Shown: piece after piece, positions 9,393 through 15,425 of the stretch | Position numbering within the stretch: the first letter of the stretch is position 1 | Layout of the letters: every line of letters begins with the position of its first letter | Assembly: GCA_015039465.1 (NCBI GenBank) | Contig: MU130084.1 | Coordinates: forward strand, 110,275-126,806 | Reading direction: 5' to 3' | Source of the DNA: Phlegmacium glaucopus | Lineage: Eukaryota; Basidiomycota; Agaricomycetes; Agaricales; Cortinariaceae | DNA: 16,532 bases | Program-made: the position numbers and the translations under genes | The notes under the pieces: generated by a model | Database searches by the model: none | The model's input: only the letters and a program-made list of their open reading frames with translations | Told to the model about the DNA's origin: nothing

Positions 9393-9397
9393 GTGCT
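9393..9397. repeat. Right target-site duplication GTGCT
   Basis: This is the partner of 8975-8979 on the far side of the solo LTR. Confidence 0.88.
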
Positions 9398-10093
9398 TAC
9401 CTCACCGGCTTGGAAAGTCTCATGGGCTCTTTTGGATCCAACCTGTTTATTCCCCACCATGCTCCCCGTCACACTGTTGCAGACCTCACTTGGTGGCTCC
9501 ATGAGTTCAATTTGCCAAGCATCATCCATCCCATCCCAGGCCCATCCCCCATCACAGACAAAAGCGCTTACTTGGATGCCAGCTCAGGTGTTGGTATCAG
9601 CATTGTTATCGGAGACAAATGGCGAGCATGGCGCCTTGTCCCAGGATGTAAGTCGGAGGGTCGAGACATTGGGTGGGCTGAAGCTATTGACTTTGAGTTT
9701 CTTGCATGTACTCTCTGTGCAACAAGTCAGCCCGGTGAGTACTTCCGGGTCTTTGGTGACAACCGAGGAGTTGTTGAGGGTTGGTGGAAGGGAAGGAGCA
9801 GATGTTGGGAAACTAACAAAGTATTCTGTCGCATTCACAACATCTCAAATACTTACCAATGCTTTTTATCACATGCTACGTTACAAGCAAAGAAAACCCA
9901 GCAGATGCCCCCTCCAGAGGACTTTACCCAGCGACTACTCATCTCCTCCCAGCGATCCGCATTCCAGACGATGTCAAGCAATTCATTGTTAACTTGGACC
10001 ATGAATCTTCCTCCCACGGAAGCAGCTACCGTTCTTGAAGAATTGACCCCAGAGCTTTTTCCAAATACACCTTCTATTACAAATTGAGTTTGA

Positions 10094-11217
10094 CACAACA
10101 ATACGCCAATTCTCAATCAACCAACTCCAGACAGCATCCCCAGCAGAGCGCACGTGTCTAGACCTTCAGCATACAACCCTCATCTTGCACCTCAACCTTC
10201 CCCTTTGCACCCACATTGCTTGGCTAGAGATTGACTGCGCCTCTGGAAGCCAGCACCTTCGGTACATAGCCACCATACGACTGCCCTGGAAGAAGATATT
10301 GATCATATATTCGATGTCATGTCAAATGCGTGGGCTGATTCCACGTGGGAATCATACAGTGCAGGAATCCTTGTATACCACGTTCATTGCGACAAGAAGG
10401 ACATTCCGGAGGAGCTTCAAGCGCCTACGAGCCAACCCATTATTTCAACCTTCATTGCCAGCCTAGCCGGATCTTACTCCGGCTCAACTATTTCTAACTA
10501 TATACAAGGTATACAAGTGTGGCACGTCCTACATGGTTTGGAATGGAGACTCAACCCATTGGAAATGGATGCCCTCCTCAAAGGAGCTGATCGGCTTACC
10601 CCCCCTTCGTCGAAGAGGAAGAAAAGACAACTGTATACCCCCGAGTTCATTGCCCAGCTCTGCCAGCGGCTGAAGCTTGACGATCCATTTGACGCCGCTG
10701 TTTTTGCCTGCCTCACAATGTGCTTCTATGCAGCAGCTCGTGTCGGCAAGTTTGTAGTTCCACGCTTAGATGCTTTCTCTCCTGCCAATCACATCACCAT
10801 GGCCAACCTCCGCGTCGAGCAAAATTTGGATGGTCTTGAGGTAACCGTTTTGCACCTCCCTCGCACCAAGGCAGCCCCCATAGAAGGCAAGGACATGTGC
10901 TGGAGTCGTCACCCAGGTCTTACGGACCCATACGAGGCCTTCAACAATCACCGGCAGGTAAACAACCCCCCAGCAGGAGCTCACTTATTTGCATATCAGC
11001 ATAAAGACAGATTACAACCACTCACGAAGCCCGCCTTCATCAAACGACTGGCTTCTGCTGCTCACCAGGCTGGTCTGGAACCCTTGCAAGGGCACGGCAT
11101 CCGCATCGGAGCCACCCTCTTTTATTTACTTCAAGGGGTCCCCATAGAAGCTATGAAGGTTATGGGTCACTGGAGCAGCGACACATTCCTTTGATACCTT
11201 AGGAAGCATGCCCAAAT
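10094..11217 (+). pseudogene. Tyrosine recombinase of the YR retrotransposon (DIRS/Ngaro-type integrase)
   Basis: This enzyme would integrate circular element DNA by strand breakage and joining through a tyrosine, in place of a DDE integrase; fungal homologues are often labelled DNA breaking-rejoining enzyme. The frame is open from 10094 (no ATG in the upstream part) to a TGA at 10232-10234, then from LRLWKP through SNAWADSTWESY (SAM-like core-binding N-domain) to the catalytic half. Visible catalytic residues are Arg at 10739-10741 (ARVGKF, where ARVGEF is usual), HGIR at 11093-11104, GHW at 11165-11173, and the nucleophile Tyr at 11195-11197 in YLRKHAQI. A TGA at 11192-11194 lies immediately before this Tyr. 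Both TGAs fit lost CGA codons. Homology stops after HAQI at about 11217, just before an inserted inverted-repeat element. No methyltransferase domain lies between RH and YR, which favours Ngaro-like over DIRS1-like. Confidence 0.88.
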
Positions 11218-11229
11218 CCCTGTACTTTA

Positions 11230-11269
11230 CAGTCCCCCACATACTCCGCCGGACTCCAGTGGACTCCAC
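11230..11269 (+). repeat. Left terminal inverted repeat
   Basis: This 40-base sequence matches the reverse complement of 14225-14264 with four differences (positions 3, 19, 21 and 25 of the repeat). Confidence 0.8.
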
Positions 11270-11389
11270 ATAATCCACCAGACTCCACCCGGATTCCACT
11301 GGAGTCCAGTATGTCACATCCTGTCACATACTGGACTCCAGTGGAGTCCGGGTGGAGTCTGGTGGACTATGTGGAGTCCACTGGAGTCC
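11251..11389. repeat. Long hairpin: 67-base arms, 5-base spacer
   Basis: Arm 11251-11317 pairs with 11323-11389 at 64 of 67 positions; the spacer is ATCCT. The arms are made of CCAGTGGACTCC-like blocks, so smaller alternative foldings are possible. It lies immediately inside the left terminal repeat and causes the same peptide to appear in frames of both strands. Confidence 0.9.
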
Positions 11390-11390
11390 T

Positions 11391-11600
11391 AGTGAGTCTG
11401 GCAGAGTCTGGCAGAGTCTGGTGGAGTCTGATGGAGTCTGGCAGAGTCTGGCAGAGTCTGGAGTCCATATTTCTGGAGGAAAGAATCTCCATTCGTGAGT
11501 CTACTGGATTTGTCTATCAGACAATGCGAGATATGTCTGGCACAAATATGGAGGAGTCTGATGGAGTCTGATGGAGTCTGGCAGAGTCTGGCTAAGTCAC
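11391..11600 (+). repeat. Subterminal GAGTCTGG(CA/TG) repeats
   Basis: Short 10-base units GAGTCTGGCA and GAGTCTGATG repeat at 11391-11470 and again at 11551-11592. They could be transposase-binding sites of the enclosing element, an inference from their subterminal position. Confidence 0.75.
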
Positions 11601-11821
11601 TGTCTACGACTCCATGCAGACTCTATTTCATTTATGCTGGAATACCATCAAAATTGCAGTACTTTACTGTCCCCACAAGATCTAATCGAGATCTGATCAG
11701 AGTCTTAATTAATTGGACACTAATTTCTAAGTAGAACTTCTATACTGTGAATTTTCTTGGATACAAAAAATTCAATATTATTTATTTCATTAATATAATA
11801 ACATAAAAATATCAAAATAAA

Positions 11822-11933
11822 TACCCCTGTGAGAGGGGTTGCTGGTGTTATTTTTGTGGCCTATAAAAAATAAAAAGTAAAAAGTAAAAAGTAAAAAGTA
11901 AAAAAATAAATAGAAAACCCATAAGGGGTTTTC
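11822..11933. repeat. Two small hairpins around an AAAAAGT tandem
   Basis: ACCCCT/AGGGGT (11822-11838) and GAAAACCC/GGGTTTTC (11913-11933) are perfect short stems. Between them AAAAAGT repeats about five times. A related C/G hairpin recurs at 13491-13508. Confidence 0.7.
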
Positions 11934-11984
11934 TTGTCATCGTAGCAAAAAATGAGGGAGGGAGGTAGCCGCTGGTCTCTTTTT

Positions 11985-12271
11985 TATGCGTCTGGGTATC
12001 ATTGAATGTATGTGGGTGTCGTCATACACATCTGGGGGCCTTTGTACGCGTCCGGGTGTTGTTGTACACGTCTGCACATGTATGGGTGACGTTGTATGCG
12101 TCCAGGGGGTCTTTGTACACGTCTGGGTGTCGCTGGAGGTGTATGGGTCGTATCTGGGGGGTCTTCGTGCGTGCCTGGGTGCCGTTGGACATGTCTGGGT
12201 ATTGTCGTACACATCCGGATGTCGTCCTATGGGTCCGGGTGTTGTTGCACACGTGTGGGTGGAGCTGGACA
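11985..12271 (+). repeat. Degenerate minisatellite, ~20-21 bp unit
   Basis: Units resembling TGTACACGTCTGGGTGTCGT repeat about a dozen times with much drift. Frames on both strands stay open only because of the repeat composition. The same motif resumes at 13343-13410. Confidence 0.8.
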
Positions 12272-13344
12272 CATTGATAAGTGCTCAGTGATATATACGT
12301 GAAATAGTGTAATTTAAGAAAACCACACTAAATACACCACTGCAAATGACACGGTACAGGTTTCCTAGGTAGTGTAACCGTTCCGTTTTTATGTCTTTGA
12401 TTTATTTCCTAATATATTTCACTTTATAGTTGTGAACAACTCAAATAGATTTTGAAGACTAACTTTGATAGTAGTGCAACTAATACACTTTCAAAACCAA
12501 TGTGCAGTCAATGCACCAATGCAAATAACTCAAATAGATTTCGAAGATTGACTTCAAAAGTAGTACAACCAATGTACAATATTAAACAATTCCAAACTTA
12601 GATCTGGTGTTCTTTTTATTTTCTTAACTCTCTGATACAAAGTATGAGAGGGGAAGAAAGAAACAATCCGATCCTATTCTTACAAGTTTTCGTATGCTAC
12701 ATATACATATTTTAAACAATAAAACTGCTAAGTAATTGTATTTTATTTATAGTTTGGGTTTTGGACCTTTGTTTATTGTGTTTATTGTTATCCGGTTACT
12801 TATTAGTAACCGCGCTGTAAATATCCATTTTCGGACTTTAATTAATGAAGAACCGGGTGTCCGGCTCTCTCATTGATTATGTAACCTTTCAACATGACTT
12901 TTGACGCATGTTTAGCACATTCGTGACTTCTTGTAACACTCTGTGACAGACTTTTGGTTTGTGTAATACAAGTCCTTCATCTTCTACCTTTAGACATAGA
13001 GTTTTTAATGCATGGATAATTTCCTCACTTATTGTAGACTTAGTAATTACATTAATTGCAATACATTCCTTGTTGACTGTCACGGATATTCATGGTTTTA
13101 GTCAGGAAATTCCAAAGGTTTTTAGACAGTATGATAATTAGGTAAATTCACACCATAAATATCTCCAGCCTTATGTTATGAATTATTCATTGCAATATCT
13201 GTTTTAATCAACTGGTATAGTCAATACCAATGATTCTTTACTGTATCAGATTGCACTCATAGTTTAGTTTTTAATAATTAAATCAGGGATATTTCCAGAA
13301 AAATAAGTATATCCGTGCATATACATATTTATACCGTATCAATG
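12272..13344. other. AT-rich segment splitting the minisatellite; no gene seen
   Basis: The block is bounded by CATTGATA (12272-12279) and its inverse TATCAATG (13337-13344), and the minisatellite motif is found on both sides, so it may be a separate insertion of 1,073 bp. Inside are a ~48-base imperfect direct repeat, the hairpin GGTTACT/AGTAACC near 12794-12811, and a minus-strand frame of 64 codons at 12889-13083 that I cannot identify and do not call. Confidence 0.35.
12438..12574 (+). repeat. Imperfect direct repeat, ~48 bp, two copies
   Basis: AACTCAAATAGATTT(T/C)GAAGA at 12438 recurs at 12527, an 89-base spacing, and similarity continues through GTAGT(G/A)CAAC(T/C)AAT. Confidence 0.8.
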
Positions 13345-13410
13345 TCTGGGTGACATTGTATGTGGGTGGGTGTTGTACGCGTGTGGGTGTCGTGGTACGC
13401 GTTGTTGGTT
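13343..13410 (+). repeat. Continuation of the degenerate GTCTGGGTG minisatellite
   Basis: ATGTCTGGGTGACATTGTATG and GTACGCGTGTGGGTGTCGT match units of the array at 11985-12271. Confidence 0.7.
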
Positions 13411-13490
13411 GTTTGTTATCGTTGTTATTCATTGTCTATGACCTATTATAACATGTTAGTAGTGGAGTAGAATAGAATAAAATAAAAATA

Positions 13491-13655
13491 CCCCCCGGTG
13501 AGGGGGGGTTACCGTTGCTACGTCGTTGTGCACCCGTCGTTGTGCACCCGTCGTTGTGCTGCCGTCGTTGTGCTGCCGTCCCGGTGAGGGGGGGTTACTG
13601 TACTGCTGTCGTCGTTGTGCTGCCGTCGTTGTGCTGCCGTCGTCGTTTGTGTATT
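13491..13655 (+). repeat. C/G hairpin and 14 bp CGTCGTTGTG(CA/CT)(C/G)C minisatellite
   Basis: CCCCCC-GGTGA-GGGGGG forms a hairpin at 13491-13507. The 14-base unit CGTCGTTGTGCACC/CGTCGTTGTGCTGC then repeats four times. A second CCGGTGAGGGGGGGTTAC copy lies near 13580-13598, followed by more CGTCGTTGTGCTGC units. The minus-strand frame through it is repeat-driven. Confidence 0.85.
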
Positions 13656-13727
13656 CATTGCTGTTGTTGTGTAATGGGTATTAGTATATATTAAAGGTCG
13701 ATACAATGACCAACTTACCTTTTTATG

Positions 13728-13903
13728 ACCACAGACGATGCTGCGCATCGTCTGTGGTTGTCATTACTGCCGTGTGATGGTGTGGGAAACAGAGGAAGAA
13801 TTCAACAAACAAGTGACGACCACATCACATGTGGTCACGTGATCGCACCCCGCAGACTGAACAAAATACATGATTTTGATAGCAACACGAAATTGCTATC
13901 AAA
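13728..13903. repeat. Cluster of three perfect hairpins
   Basis: The stems are ACCACAGACGATGC/GCATCGTCTGTGGT (13728-13758, 14 bp, 3-base loop), GACCACAT/ATGTGGTC (13818-13836, 8 bp, 3-base loop) and TTTGATAGCAA/TTGCTATCAAA (13875-13903, 11 bp, 7-base loop). All have uninterrupted pairing. Confidence 0.85.
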
Positions 13904-13994
13904 CATTTGTATATTATAAGATTTATTTTCTTGAAATTTCAATTCTGGTCAGAACTCATCAGATTTCACTCAGAAAAATGAGTGGTCAGATTCT

Positions 13995-14264
13995 GATCAG
14001 ATAGCAGACTCTGCTGGACTCTGCTGCAGTCCAGTAGAGTTGCTGGAGTCCAGCAGAGTCCAGCAGAGTCCAGCAGAGTCCACTGGACAAGTCTGGTGGA
14101 ATTCACCAGATTAAGTCTGGTAAGAGTCCACCAGAGTCCGGAGACTCTGGTGGACTCTTACGGACTGGACTGGACTGGCAAATTTGGCCCATGTCACACT
14201 ACAACAGTCCAGAACTTGAGTCCAGTGGAGTCCACTGGATTCCAGTGGAGTATGTGGGGGAGTG
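13995..14264. repeat. Right subterminal GAGTCCAGCA repeats, hairpin and terminal inverted repeat
   Basis: GAGTCCAGCA/CTGGACTCTG units repeat at 13995-14085. A perfect 18-base stem with loop CGGA lies at 14121-14160 (arm TAAGAGTCCACCAGAGTC). The terminal 40 bases (14225-14264) are the inverted partner of 11230-11269. Confidence 0.85.
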
Positions 14265-14410
14265 TACAGTCCTCAATAATTGACATATTTATGAAAATAA
14301 TCTTAAAAATCTACCATTTTGACTAATATTTAGAGATTTGACAATAACTCAGTCAAATTTTGAGCATTTTTGATGTTCTTAGGCACATTTTGAAGGGGTA
14401 AAATAGGGAC

Positions 14411-14569
14411 GGTTATAACCAGTTACAACTGGTTATTTAATGGTTAGTTAACTGCAAAATAACTGGTTATTTTATTTTCAAAATTGACTAACCCTAACTG
14501 CAGTTAGGTTAACTCTGCAGTTAGTCTGGTTAGGTCTCAGTTATTTTCCAGTTAACTAACCTAACCTTC
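14411..14569. repeat. GGTTA/TAACC-rich inverted-repeat cluster
   Basis: Arm 14442-14466 (GGTTAGTTAACTGCAAAATA onward) pairs with 14537-14561 at 23 of 25 positions. Between them is the perfect palindrome CCTAACTGCAGTTAGG. The left flank reads TAGGGACGGTTATAACCAG, reminiscent of hAT-type ends, but no matching right end is seen. Confidence 0.6.
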
Positions 14570-15228
14570 AAGCACTAACCAACATGCTTCAATTACTGCC
14601 ATCCTTTATACAAACAGCTGTAACATTTATAACTGTTTTACTTCTTATACCTTTGACCTATCTTGGAGTTTCAATCAAACCTAATGGCATCTATCAACAA
14701 ATTACCACTCTTAAAAGTCTACAGTCATAACTCATGAGAAACCATGATACGGCCCTACAATGTCGACATCATTCAGATATTGGCAAATAATCATGCAAAC
14801 TATTATTAAGTAGGTCATGGCCTGAATATTTATTATGCTTTTAGAGGTTCATTTTCACTTTTGAATTGAATGTTAGAGTTCAAAGGATGTATTGGAATTC
14901 TGAAGCTTGTGCAAGCATGCACAATATTCCAAGCTTTCCATGTTAAATTGTCTTATTGTTGTCTTTATAGTTTACCCAATTTTATCTTACTAACCATATA
15001 AACTAGCTACTTACTGTTGTACTTATCAATCTGTTTGTCTCATAAGCTGCTAAGGGAAAGAATTTCTCACTATTTTTATTTCTACAGGAAGACTAGGTTC
15101 TATTTCTGTTGAAAAGTCAGGTTTTCCTTTTATTTCTGATTAAAACTTACAATTTGATTTTTTTGTTCCAAAGCATAATGCAATTGAAAATAAGTAGAGT
15201 ACAAACACTTTTAGATGATTGAGCCACT
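14570..15228. other. AT-rich sequence, no gene recognised
   Basis: I found no coding region, RNA gene or tandem repeat. It is the 3' flank of the minus-strand TPR gene and probably contains its transcription end, but I cannot point to a polyadenylation site with confidence. Confidence 0.4.
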
Positions 15229-15425
15229 TCAATCTCTTTGAATTCTCATCTTTATATTCAGGACTTCAAGCTTCAGCTGTGCTGCCTCATTCCACCTTCC
15301 CTGATTCCTGTATGTGCTTGCTATATTTATCATACTGTTGAGGGTGTCTGGATGTTCTGCACCAAGGAGCTTCTTGCTCATGTCCATAACTTGAACCTGC
15401 AGCTGCTCTGCATCATTCCACCTTC
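15229..15425 (-). CDS. C-terminal end of a TPR-repeat protein (NB-ARC/TPR family), partial
   Basis: The minus-strand frame encodes about 65 residues: WNDAEQLQVQVMDMSKKLLG, AEHPDTLNSM, ASTYRNQGRWNEAAQLKLEV and a short tail ending at TGA 15229-15231. AEHPDTL...YRNQGRW.EAE is the signature of 42-residue kinesin-light-chain-like tetratricopeptide repeats, which form a helical protein-binding scaffold and in mushrooms often follow an NB-ARC/STAND NTPase domain in NLR-like proteins. The frame is cut at 15425, where the sequence direction changes: if 15426-16532 is flipped end for end, the frame continues upstream through more repeats without a break. The coding strand and family are clear; the full gene is not in the window. 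Confidence 0.82.

Larger units (their letters stand above)
8065..10038 (+). pseudogene. Reverse transcriptase-RNase H of the YR retrotransposon, split by a solo LTR
   Basis: The RT part starts around RALTPYKADAWE and contains motif A (WDVAEAYQTIPI, Asp at 8263-8265), motif B (NDFGLASAGGIYG) and motif C (KWVDDHVLF, Asp pair at 8470-8475), then VVPYLGFKWNL and KLYGKLLHAS. Only about 37 residues separate the N-terminus from the motif-A region; the family normally has a fingers segment here, so an in-frame deletion at about 8175/8176 is likely. At codon GCT 8977-8979 a 413 bp solo LTR interrupts the frame, which resumes at TAC 9398 without a shift. The RNase H part follows with acidic residues at 9575-9577 (LDASSG), 9680-9682 (WAEA) and 9758-9760 (FGDNRG). 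A one-base frameshift near 9885-9895 precedes the last motif NPADAPSRG (Asp at 9904-9906), whose frame ends at TGA 10036-10038. It is a dead copy of a polymerase that makes element cDNA. Confidence 0.88.
11230..14264. mobile_element. TA-flanked terminal-inverted-repeat element, 3,035 bp, non-autonomous
   Basis: The left end (from 11230) and the reverse complement of the right end (to 14264) match at 36 of 40 positions, starting CA(G/C)TCCCCCACATACTCC. TA flanks both sides (11228-11229 and 14265-14266), the target duplication expected of Tc1/mariner-type elements. Both subterminal regions are packed with (A)GTCCAGTGG/CTGGAGTCC and GAGTCTGGCA motifs. The interior holds minisatellites, hairpins and AT-rich DNA but no frame resembling a transposase. 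It truncates the recombinase gene on its left. The superfamily is inferred from TA and CAGT ends only; the true target duplication could differ. Confidence 0.65.

Noticed and set aside
11937..12302. Frames on both strands over the degenerate minisatellite
   Set aside because: They are open by repeat composition, with no domain and several competing frames.
12889..13083. Minus-strand 64-codon frame with a fairly protein-like sequence
   Set aside because: It has no recognised motif, no neighbouring exon and an AT-rich context. I kept it out as unsupported, though a homology search could revive it.
13518..13748. Minus-strand Thr/Gln-rich 76-codon frame
   Set aside because: It is created by the 14 bp minisatellite and a hairpin.
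14488..14505. Telomere-like CTAACCCTAA
   Set aside because: It is a single occurrence within a palindromic TAAC-rich cluster, with no tandem array.
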